64,000 nt of DNA. Source: Eopsaltria australis (Eukaryota; Chordata; Aves; Passeriformes; Petroicidae). A program made the position numbers and the translations under genes. Where the stretch lies: contig JAVTVJ010000068.1 in assembly GCA_034509425.1 (NCBI GenBank), positions 5,952,001 to 6,016,000 of the forward strand, given 5' to 3'. Numbering within the stretch: position 1 is the first letter of the stretch; every line of letters begins with the position of its first letter. Below are positions 11,816 to 21,861 of the stretch, one piece after another. The notes beneath the pieces were generated by a model. That model was given only the letters and a program-made list of their open reading frames with translations. It was not told the DNA's origin and did no database searches.

Positions 11816-13879
11816 CAAGCTACATAGGTGGCTTGCACTCAGATGCTTGCTCCACATATGGAATATGAGTCTCCTCTTGAGGGCAGCCTTGGCAAAGCTC
11901 AAAACGTCAATGCTGTTCAGGCCTAACCTTGAAGAATGAGCAAACTCAGTAGACACACTAGAAACTAAGCCTTGTCCTCTCAAATGTAGAGGGAACTAAT
12001 CTGACATGGTCATTTATCATGACTATTCATGATATGGCCTCCTTACTCTACAAACAGAGAAAAAGAAATTCTCAGTTAACTCCTGCTTCATGGGAACATT
12101 TGGACTTGCTCATTTGGCCAAAGCTATGTGGAGAATCTCTCAAGGAGAGTGTTCTCCCCTTTCTGTCTGCCTCCTGCAACTGCCTAAAGCTTCTGAAGCA
12201 CAGTGAAGGCTTCATCTCCTTTGTTAACTGCTTTCAGACTGCTTGTTAGACAGCACTATTCGCAGCTGAGCCTGGCTGTTCACCAGGAAGCAAATGTTAT
12301 CCAAATTTCAGTTCAAAATAGAATGAATTAAAAGCATTTAATCTCAATTTCAGTCTACGCTTGTTTTTCTCCAAGCTGCATAATTGAGCTGCCATTTCTA
12401 AATCATTGTTCCCAGCTTTTTGTCACTTAACATCTCTAGCATTTCAAGCAGATCAATCCTGAATCCTTTATTGTGCGACCACATTTCAACTGGAAATAGC
12501 AGCAAATCCTAGACACTCTAAATCTCATCTTTGCATCATATGTAGCCAGTGTTACAGCTGCAAAGTAAAAACCAAGCAGGGATGAGTATGTAGTGCTCCC
12601 TACCATTGAGTGGATAGAGAGGGGAAGGAGTCTCCTATGCACATGCACACTTAAAAATCTGCTCTGTGTGGCAGTGGCTGGGTTTCCTTCTGGGAGCTGA
12701 AAGGGACTCCTGTCCCTTCTAGATATCTAACTTCTTTAAAGTCCACACCTTACTTTCTGTTATTAAATATATATAACTTTACATGTTATTAAAAAGAATC
12801 TCATTTGCATGGGAGGCCAAAATTAGTGTAGTAACAGCAGAAGCTGGATTAGTTACGGTAAAATTGTGAAACAGCAAGGAGGAATGTGGGAGAAACAGGT
12901 ACTGTGATCCCCATCAACAGGTTGGGAGTTTAGGGAATCCATAGGTTAAAAAACATGTTATGTCAATACCAAATGGTGAACTTAATTTTCTTTTATAACT
13001 TCAGTTTCACTTTTTCTTTAGCTGTTCTTCCACTGTCTCCTGTCTCTTGTTGCAAATAGGGCCGTTGAAAAAAACCCCAAACCCCAACAACCCAGCATGA
13101 CATGGACAGTTTAATAGTAGACCTGTATTGTCTGGGAACTGTGTTGATGTCATGAAGGGGTAGAGACTCAAGAGACTAAGAATCAGCCATAGGATCACTC
13201 CATCTAAGGTATGAAAAGCACATGGCAAAATGGGATCAAAGGCTGAATTTTATGATTTGACTTCTTTGAGTAGGGGAAACTATCTATTGATATGTGTAAG
13301 ATGGTAAGATGTATGAACCACTTGCAAAACCAGTAATGTCAGGTAAAAGGTACACATGCTCCCACCTCAGAACCGTGAATCCTTAAAGCCAATACTGAAA
13401 AATTCAAAATCCCTTTGGTTTAGAAAGCACTTTGCCAAGATTGTGTTGCTATCTTCCATGCAATGCTGCCTGTGAAGATATCAGTCAAGGAGTGGAAGGC
13501 ACACCAAGGCACATCAAGCTGGTTTCTGATGGAAAATATATGGGAAAATTATGTGGGAACTGAATAGAGGATCTGGAAATCCAGTTCACTTTTGTGGTGG
13601 AATAGGAACATTCTCTAGAAGGATGAGATTCTCTCTAAAATGAGATTTGGAGGTTAGGATGGCAGAGAAGAACTATGGGGGTTTAGAAGGATTTCAGTTT
13701 AAGGTTGATGAGGGTTTGGATTTCATCTGTGGAAGGCAACAGTACCTAGAAAAAGACTGACTGTGGGGTTTTCTCTTCCCTGTCCGTCCTTGCAATATTC
13801 CCTGTGGGACTGACAATCTCTGCCTCCTGTTGTCACAATTCCCTGGCATACACGGTCACTTGTGCCCTCCCCATGCCAG
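11816..13879. other. Non-coding stretch
   Basis: No gene or repeat recognised beyond short chance frames. A C/A-rich patch at 13068-13092 (aaaaaccccaaaccccaac) is not a telomeric array. Base composition rises gradually toward the CpG island at 13.9 kb. Confidence 0.55.
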
Positions 13880-14218
13880 CTGTGCCTGCAGACGCTCGCT
13901 TTTACCCCGTCATTCTCCACATCATTCCCTGCTCATCTTCCCGCACGTTCTGACCGCAAACAGGGGAGAGAAAAAAAGACGTACGGAAAGGTGTATGGCA
14001 GCAACACTGTGAGAAACGTGGGCTGGAGATAAGCGCTGAGCCTTTCTGCAGCACTGCCGAGGAAAGGCGCCCTGCTGTCCTCAGGCTCTGCTGCCTGCGC
14101 CAGCCCTTCTGCTGCGGGCACGGCGCTCGGGGGCCCGCGGAGCTGGGAACGAGGGCGGCGCTTGACGCCTTTCTCCGCACAGGAGGCGCGGAGCTGCCAC
14201 GATCTCTGCGCGGGACCG

Positions 14219-14335
14219 CCCCGACCCCGCCCGGAGCCTCCCCGACCCCGCCCGGGGCCTCCCCGACCCCGCCCGGGGCCTCCCCGACCCCGCCCGGGGC
14301 CTCCCCGACCCCGCCCGGGGCCTCCCCGACCCCGG
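14219..14335. repeat. GC-rich minisatellite, 21-bp unit, five copies plus partial
   Basis: Units starting at 14219, 14240, 14261, 14282 and 14303 each read ccccgaccccgcccgggg followed by cct, except that the first has one A for G. A sixth partial copy follows and decays into ccggccgccctc. Because 21 is a multiple of three, the array keeps frames open on both strands (PRPRPGP-type plus, GEAPGGV-type minus). This explains the long reading frames here without requiring a gene. Such arrays are often length-variable. Confidence 0.95.
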
Positions 14336-14381
14336 CCGCCCTCAGCGCTCCGCGCCGGCCCCGCGGCGCTGCCCTCGCCCG

Positions 14382-14395
14382 CCGGCAGGTGGCGC
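14382..14395 (+). promoter_or_regulatory. CTCF-like binding motif
   Basis: CCGGCAGGTGGCGC matches the vertebrate CTCF core CCASYAGRKGGCRS at 13 of 14 positions (G for A at position 3). It lies just downstream of the minisatellite, in the CpG island. CTCF binds such sites to organise chromatin loops. Occupancy is not known from sequence. Confidence 0.55.
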
Positions 14396-14411
14396 TGCCG
14401 GGCCCGGCCGT

Positions 14412-14429
14412 GGGCGGGGCCGCCATTTG
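14412..14429 (+). promoter_or_regulatory. GC box plus YY1-like element
   Basis: GGGCGG (Sp1-type GC box) at 14412-14417 is followed at once by gccgccatttg at 14419-14429. This resembles the YY1 core CCGCCATNTTG, one base shorter in the T run. On the minus strand the same bases contain aaATGGCGG, a start codon in good Kozak context. The pairing is typical of CpG-island core promoters near the start site. Confidence 0.45.
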
Positions 14430-14455
14430 CCCGTTTTGTTCCCTCACACCCTGCA

Positions 14456-14464
14456 AAGGTGAGG
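14456..14464 (+). other. Consensus 5' splice donor after CpG island
   Basis: AAG|GTGAGG (exon end at 14458, intron start at 14459) is a strong vertebrate U1-type donor. It sits 30 bp downstream of the YY1-like site, where the end of a short non-coding first exon would be. A CR1 lies 110 bp further on, as expected inside an intron. This is inference; no acceptor was matched. Confidence 0.3.
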
Positions 14465-14570
14465 GAGAGGAAAACCTTTAGAAGGGGTTGAGAAAATTAA
14501 AGTTCAAAGGAAGCTGGGTGGCAATGAGGACAGCACCGGGAAATCCTCCCTGTTCTTCCCAACTGACTTT

Positions 14571-14865
14571 CATAGAATTGTAGAATCACAGAATGTTAAG
14601 GATTGGAAGGGACCTCGGGGACCATCTGGTCCCAGTGCCCCTGCCATGTGCAGGGACCCCCACTAAGCCAGGTTGCTCAAGGCCTTATCCAGCCGGGCCT
14701 TGAACACTGCCAGGGCTGGGGCATCCACAGCTTCTCTGGGCACCTGTTCCAGTATCTCATCACCCTCACAGTAAAGAATTTCTTTCTAATACGTAACCTA
14801 AATTTCTCCTTTTTCAATTTGTACTCATTACTCCTTGTCCTATCAGTGCAGTTCCTGTGCACTGA
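14571..14865 (-). mobile_element. CR1 3' fragment, minus strand
   Basis: It opens with catagaattgtagaatcac (reverse of the CR1 terminal repeats), then 'ggattggaagggacc', 'aaggccttatccagccggg', 'cacctgttccagtatctcat' and 'agaatttctttctaatacgt', and ends near 14865. The minus-strand translation keeps the CR1 ORF2 C-terminal pattern (…RKKFFTVRVMRYWN…) in a frame that is then broken. It is a 5'-truncated, inactive copy, less diverged than the 21.7-kb one. Confidence 0.93.
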
Positions 14866-17800
14866 CAATGCCAAGGAAGCAGAAAACAAGTCCTGTGACA
14901 TTGGCTTGGGTGCTCAATAGAACTGTACTGGATTCAGTAAGGGGATGAGCTTGTGGAAGCGTCCCTGTCAGGGCTGCCCACCTGCACGGGGCTTGGATTC
15001 ATCTGGAGATGCTTTAACGTGTGTTTGCTGCAAATGCTGCTTGGACTGCTTGGTGCTGAGTTTTCCAGCCAGCACCAGCGGTGTCCCAGACAGGACTTGG
15101 TGTATATTTACACAGACATTTCGAGACTTCATGTGGAAGCTGGTCCAAGGAAGCTGAGTTCTGCTGCTGATGGTGCTGCAGTCAGGTTCTGCTGACCGTG
15201 ACTGGAGAAACCAGCAAGGAGTTCACGTTACCACGCCAAGGCTTTGCAGCGGGTAACCTGCTGATGTCTGTTTGTCTGTTGGTCTCTCTCCTCTCTGTGG
15301 TGGAGTTTAGCCACGTTGTCCTTGCCTAAGACTAATAGTGTTAGTGACATTTCTACCAGTTTTCCATAACTTTTCATCAGACCTGAAATTGGCTAACCGT
15401 GTTAGTTAAGAGGAAAAAATGAGATTTATCTTTTCCTGGTTCAGCATTAAAATCTTTAAAATGTCAGCCAGCTTTGGAAGGAGGGTGAGACTTTTCACTT
15501 TAAGAATTAAACTTCAGAGTAAAGGTTTGTTTCTATGATATAGCTAAAAGGGAATTAACAGTAGGAAATTAATCTTTCAGAGCAGCCCAAAGTATCAGGA
15601 GGGAGGGAATTTAAATAAGAGTAACATTTTAATTGGCTCTAATTTCCAGAGTTTCATGTTTTTTATAAAACTGGCTAGAAAATAGCTGCTCTAAAACGAG
15701 TCTTGTGTTTCATGTCTATGCACTATTCCATGTTTTTGAATAATACATTTAAAAGGACACAACATTAGAAAAAAAATGCCCTCACTTACCAATATAGACT
15801 TCAGCCAAGTCAGATGAATGATTTATGTTTTCAGCTGTCTTTAGAAACGTGAGAATCTGCATTACTTTTTTGTGTTTTAGCTTATTCCTTTCATGACAGT
15901 TCAAAAAATAAAGTATTAGCAAAAGGAAAAACAAAAAAGAAAAAGCTGGCTGGTATGGCTACATTGTAAAGTTATTAATAAGGTCCCTTAAAAATAAAGT
16001 TCGTAAGATTACTTTAGACTTCTCAGCTGACAGTGTTTATAGTAAGTTGTAGTACTGACCATGGAGTTTAGGGGATGCCCACCTTTCTGTAGGCCTAAAG
16101 GCTGCCTGAGGAAAGACGCAAGAATTTAGCTCCAATGCAGTATCAGTCATTATATTCTCTGACAGAATCAGAAATACATGTTTTACCATGGTAGAGGTTG
16201 TAGACGTAGAATTAAAAAAAATTATGCATCTGCAGAATGCTCCTTTCATCGTACTCAGGTGAGCCTGCCTTACAATGCCATGCCCCATGAATGGGGATTT
16301 TCAGTTCAGTTTTCAGGAGCAGCTGCAACAATAAGGCATCTTTTTAGCTGCAGTGCAGCACAGATGTACATTAATACTAAAGTCTCGTGGTGGCAATAAG
16401 ATCATTAACAAATTGACTCATGTAGTTTCAAGACTTTCTTGCACCTCATTTTTACCTGTTGAAGAATGTTCACCTCCAGTTTGAAAAGTCTTTCCCTGTC
16501 ACTAGAGGACACTATTGAACAGAAAATGCTGCACTTGAGCGCTCAGATGAGAGATTGCCTGTTCCCAAGTGCCAGAAACTCGGAGAGAAATTCAGTTTTC
16601 AGGAACTGATTTTAACTCAGCTTCTCAGGGTTTTTTGGGTTTTTTTCTACCTGTACTGTCACTTTACTATCCTTACTCTTCTCCACAGGGAAAAACCCAC
16701 TGGAATCATGTCAGCCAAGCATCAGACCGATCTCACTGTTTCTGTCACTGTTTCAGGCACTTAAACGATCATATGTCAGCCTGAAATAACAGCAGTTGTG
16801 CCAAAAGACATGGAGTGAACAAAATACTGGGCAAAGGGAATTTCCTCCAGGAATATGAGGATGGCTCTCTCATTTTATTTGTGAATGTTACTAATCTTTT
16901 TCTTCAGTCCTGTTTCTTATCCTTCATTTCAAGATCCAGAGAAAATTAGCAAGAGGCTTTCACAGTTTCATCTTGAAAAAAGCTTGTGTCTTTCCTATGG
17001 AAAAAACCAACATTTAATGTATGACAAATAACAAGAAATGTCTGTCTAAACAGAATGAGAGCTGCTGAGTAAAAGTCTGAAGAAACCGCGAGTTTGACAT
17101 GTTTACAGCAGACTACTCCATCCCACTGGTATTAGATTGCAGTATGAAACACCTTTATTTTGGAAACCATTTTGTGATTTGATGTAATTGTCTGCTTATA
17201 GAATCTGGGAAAAATTCCACATGCTACACCCTGTAGACTTTTTCTAAGAAATGTAATAATGTTTCCTCATATAGGGAGGAAGAGAAGTGATGACCTAAGG
17301 CATGTATTGTTGAAAACAAGGATGTGGTTTTTTCAGTACTCTCCATCTGGTGTCTTTCATAAAGCAGTGTTAATATAACTAAGTTTGTAGAAGACCAGAA
17401 GCAAAAGAAACAGCTTCAGGGAGTGCAATAATGAAACCCTTTCACCAGTTTTGTTCGGAACACAGTAAGATTATAATAGATGGCTGATGGCCGACACTCA
17501 GCAGTGTCAAAGAAAGCAAACAGATGATGAAAATAGATAGATAGGGAAAAATGTTTATGCTGAACTCAAGAGATTGAGACTGAAGAAAAAAAGATCAAAG
17601 GACTACGGAGAACTGCACAGACCTATGCTTTGAAAGTCGTCTTGCAAACCACTTGAAAAAAAGATATTTTGTAGTAGTCTGGCTTTCAGTAAAAAGATGG
17701 AATAAATCACTTTCCCTGTATTTTGGTAGTTTAGAAACTGTATGCTATATAGGTAACATATTTTTGGAAGTGACTGCTTATGCACAGGCATTGATTTTCC

Positions 17801-19448
17801 TGGAAAGCAGTATGGGTAAATTATTTGTTGAGTGAGGTGGAGTGCCAGGATGTGGTTTGTGATTCCTTCTTCAGACACAGGATTGGCTAGTTTCTAGGTC
17901 CTTTTCCTCTCCTTACAGAGAGAGGCCCTCTAGAGTAGCAGTCTTGTGAAGCATGTGCTAGTTTCAAAACTTATGAAGCAGCTCAAACCCACAGCAAATT
18001 GAAATACTGTGTGAGCTGGCACAGGCAGGCCACAGAAAGAAACGCAAAATCATGTATGAAATATGAACAGTAAATCAATTTTTGTTGCCTCCCCAACCAG
18101 GGGATCCCCAAAGCAGCACCGGGCCAGAGGCAAACCTGCCCTTCTGGATTCCTGAAGGTGTAATTTACCACTGTACTTTGGTCTTTCCCACACCAAGGCC
18201 GGAATCTCAAGCATGTTTGATAGGAGGCCTCTAAGTCTATCTTAGGTCTGTATTATCCAAACACGGGTATTCTTCTTGTCCCACACACAAGGCCAAAGAA
18301 CAATTAATATGATATATGTGGTTTTGGCACTCCAACTGCAAGTTCTTGTATGTATTTAGAATCCTCCTCACTAATCTTCCGCTATTTTGCCACAAATACT
18401 GAAACTGAGGCTAAGGAGGAGAGTACAGCTGGATGTTCCCACAGTATGTTGTAAGCCCATGTTGTGGCCAGCACAGCTGCCAGTGTAGAGGACAGTCTGT
18501 GCAAAGATGCTCAGCTCTGCTCAGTTCTACACTGCAAAGTGTAGTGAGAGTCTGCTCAGGTATTGTTTTTTCTCTTGGCACAGTTTTGTACTGGGCTGTA
18601 AGAGGATCCTGAAACCTCCCAGCTGGTATTTGCAGGGTCATTTACTGAAAATTGGTACCCAGACCCTTAAGCTTCCCATCAGATCTCAGCTGGCTAATTT
18701 GTTTGAACTTCCTCTTCTGTTTTTGTTAATGGTGTCTGAATCTAAGGCTCAGAGAAAGAAAGTAAAAAATAACTGAGAGGAAAAAAGTAGAAGTACAAGA
18801 TCAGAGAGTTTGTAGGACCCTTTATAAGCCAGCCACTGGATTACAGAAATGCCGTAAGTGCACGGTATATTACCTGGGTCTCTTTCTCACTTTATATTCA
18901 AGGTGGTTCAAACAATAAACTGCACTGCCTGGTTCTCTCTGTGTATGAGCACTCATAAGAATGCTCTGGCCTGACCTGTGCATTTTCTGTGCTACTTTTG
19001 CTCAGTCTAGTGGGTGAAGTTTGGGCAGTGTCCCACTGAATAATACATGTGTCTTTTAATAGCATTCATGTGTTGCTTTGTGTAGGCACTGCCAGAAGCC
19101 AGTGCTGATGCAAGGCCTGCACATTTGTGACACTGAGTAGAGACAAGTATGTGGGACTACTGTGTGCAGGGCTTTGTCAAACCTCTTGTGTGAAGTGCAA
19201 ATGACGCAGCCTTTTAAGGAGTCAGCAATTAGAGAATAACCTCTTCTGTGCCTTCTTTAAGATGAGCAGCTAATATGTGTATATATCAAAAGCTGCCAAA
19301 ATAGCAACAAAATAAGGCATTGAGAAAAGCTAAGGGTAATGTGAGGTCATCAGCATGTTTGGTTTCTACCCATTTTATAGGCACTGGAGTTAATTTCCAT
19401 AGTTGGCATCAGTTACATCCTTTTTCTTTCCAACCTCTTCACTTCTGG
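14866..19448. other. AT-rich non-coding stretch with one exon-like segment
   Basis: Mostly featureless sequence. A 93-bp segment at 16166-16258 is flanked by splice-like AG and GT signals and is open in more than one frame; it is treated as a finding, not a gene call. The remaining short frames have no recognisable signature. Confidence 0.5.
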
Positions 19449-19450
19449 GT

Positions 19451-19521
19451 TTTTTTTTTTCCCTTTGGCTTTTTTCTTTTTTTGGGGTTTTTTTGGTTGT
19501 TTTTTTTTTTTTTTTTTTTCT
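19451..19521 (+). repeat. T-rich low-complexity tract
   Basis: Long T runs, broken by short C and G runs, end in about 20 consecutive T at 19500-19519. The K-rich minus-strand frame across 19413-19637 is an artefact of this tract. It may be the poly(A) end of an unrecognised minus-strand insertion, but I see no body for one. Confidence 0.85.
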
Positions 19522-19540
19522 TTAGTTGTTGTTTGTTTTA

Positions 19541-21714
19541 AAAATTTTCTTACTCCTGGGTCATGATTCATTGTTAGACGAGTATTTGGAGATACTTGTG
19601 TTTTCTTCTCTGAAATACCCCTGCCTTTTAGTGGCATCAGCTTCAGAGAGATGTTAGCCGTTGGTTAACAGCCAATTTTTTTCAAAAGGCATGCCCTTCT
19701 GCATTCTCAAAGCAATTGTGCAGTAGACCCCATCCCTTACTTGTGCTTGAATATGAGAAGGGAAAGAGAAGGATCATCCTCTATTATGATTTAGCTGCGG
19801 GATGAGGAGCAGAGAGGAGAAAAACTTAGATGCCAGATTTATATAACTGGATGCATGCCACTGCAGTCTCTGCAGCACAGGCCACATGCCAGATCTCTTT
19901 CTTAGCCTCGTAAGGCAATTGATTAAATCAAGTTAGCTACTGTATGATTCTAAACTTTCTTCTTGCTGCCTCGCTTTTATCTAATTTTCTTCCTTCCAGA
20001 AGATGCCGCTACAGCTACTCATGGCATTGCTGACTGTGAAAGTGGCAGAAATAGTGGGGTTTTTTTTCTTAGTTGGAGCAATATGACAGTAAAGAATATC
20101 TGCCTAGGACATATTGCCCTGGTAGAAATTCTATACAGTTACTGCAGGTTGTGTCCTCCCACTTGCATTTCCTGACTAGTGTTTAACCAGGCTCTGTCCT
20201 GATCTGACTGGCTGGTAGAGCAGGTGAGATGCCTGTGTGGTTGTGCAGCACCACAGGCAGTGCTATTGGAGGAACTCAAATTCTCTTGAGCCTTTTGGTA
20301 GTGCCATGTCTGATGTAACTGAAGATGACCAGTTCTCCAGAACTTTGAGGTGGGTTTGCTTAAAACTTTTTCTTACATTGAACTCTCAAAATTCCACAAG
20401 ATTTTAAATTAAAGAGGCATCAGATTTTATGAGAGTATACATTAGAATACTTAGATTTTTTTTTCTGTAAATAATGAAAGCTGAAGGTGACTAGAGATGG
20501 AATAAAGGTCCATAATTACATTTTCTTCTACCACTATCACTGCAATTAGATTCTTTTTCCCTTCAGGTTTCAGACAGCACAATAGATTCCTGGGTTGTGG
20601 CAACTCTGCGAAGTCCTCTCTGATCCGTGGAAAGTTTCTTTTCCATTGCTTCAGAGCTTGAACCATCAGCTCCCCTGCTTTTCCCAAGAGTCTCTTTTCT
20701 TGTGCTGCAGGGACTCTGTACTTTGCTAAGCCCCTTCTCTTCTTGTAGCACCTTGTAGACTCTGGAGCTTTTTCACACTTACAGTTTGTGACAAGGTAAT
20801 AGCACAGACACAGTAATAAGTGGAAATATGTTAAAATTGTTTAATTCTGGATAAAAATTATACAAATTTTGCAAGAACACCCACTCTGAAATGAAACGAG
20901 GTCACTCCTGACTGGTGATAGCTCCCATGGCTACATTAAATCTTACTTGTCTTACACAGGAACTCTTAGCATTCTTCCAGGTCATGATCCCAAAATCTGT
21001 GGTAGATGGCCCCCCTAAGTCCCATGACAAGATTTTTTTAACCTGAGTCTTTCTGTGTAGGACTATTTATGAGTAATTTTTATTATTCTTCGATTTTCAT
21101 TTCCTCTCCATTTGAAACTTCTCCTGATGCTTTCCTTAAGCTAGAGGAAGCTGTCCATTATTTTTCCATTCTCCTCTGTGGTTATAGTTACTCCTGCTGT
21201 GTAGCCCAATGCTTGCTATGAAATGCTAACTAAGAGCGACATTTTTAGTGTTTGCATGTGGCCCACCTACTGCTGTTTTGAGTCCCTAAATCTGTTGCAG
21301 AAGAGTCTTGGTATTGATTGGAACAATACTAAGAAGAAATTTATTGCTGATGGGAACACTTACAGTGGGGCTTTTTTTAAAATATGTTTTTTACAGGGAA
21401 GAAAATGGTAAAACCAAAATTCTTTTCAGAAAGGGTATGCATTTCATACATGGAATTGTAAACACAATTAAAAATAATTTATTCTTTAACCTTGATATTC
21501 TGAACACAGAAATTTTCAAATGTGTTTCTGGGGCAGTGAACTCGATCTTGTATCTTGTCCTTGGGAAAACTAATTTCCATTGGCAAGTAAGGTTTCTGAA
21601 TTCTCCCAAATTAAAATTTCTATTATAGAAATGGAACACTGAGATTGAATTTGAGCAACAGAAAACCGGAATGGAATTTTACCAGCTGATCAGTAACCTC
21701 CTGGCTGGATTTGC
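19541..21714. other. Non-coding stretch
   Basis: No repeat family or gene recognised. A minus-strand frame at about 20563-20780 gives a charged, Ser/Lys-rich peptide without stops for some 70 codons, but shows no domain and no convincing splice context. Confidence 0.5.
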
Positions 21715-21861
21715 AGGTGCAGATATTCAAAAGTTGCCTGGACACAACCCTACCACATACTCTAGGGAACCCTGCTTGAACAGGGAGGTTGGACCAGATG
21801 ATTTCCAGTGGTCCCTCCCAACCTTACCCATTATGTGATTCTCTGAATTCTGTGAATTCTT
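21715..21861 (+). mobile_element. CR1 3' tail, plus strand
   Basis: 'agatattcaaaagttgcctg', 'acagggaggttggaccagatg', 'ggtccctcccaacctta' and the terminal run gtgattctctgaattctgtg identify the last ~145 bp of a CR1. It is strongly 5'-truncated. Its ending is the same type as the plus-strand CR1 at 11.4 kb. Confidence 0.88.

Larger units (their letters stand above)
13880..14465. promoter_or_regulatory. CpG island, candidate host promoter
   Basis: This is the only GC-rich, CpG-dense block in the window that is not part of a retroelement. It contains many CG dinucleotides, a 21-bp minisatellite, a CTCF-like motif, a GC box, a YY1-like site and, at its right edge, a consensus splice donor. Together these suggest the promoter and first exon of a host transcript on the plus strand, or a bidirectional promoter. 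I could not identify the gene or a second exon. Alternatively it is an orphan CpG island or a CTCF/insulator site. Confidence 0.6.

Noticed and set aside
13068..13092. C/A-rich aaaccccaaacccc patch as a possible interstitial telomere repeat
   Set aside because: Not TTAGGG/CCCTAA and only two irregular units.
20563..20780. Charged minus-strand frame of about 70 codons as a coding exon
   Set aside because: No recognised family, no convincing splice signals, and an overlapping second open frame on the same strand.
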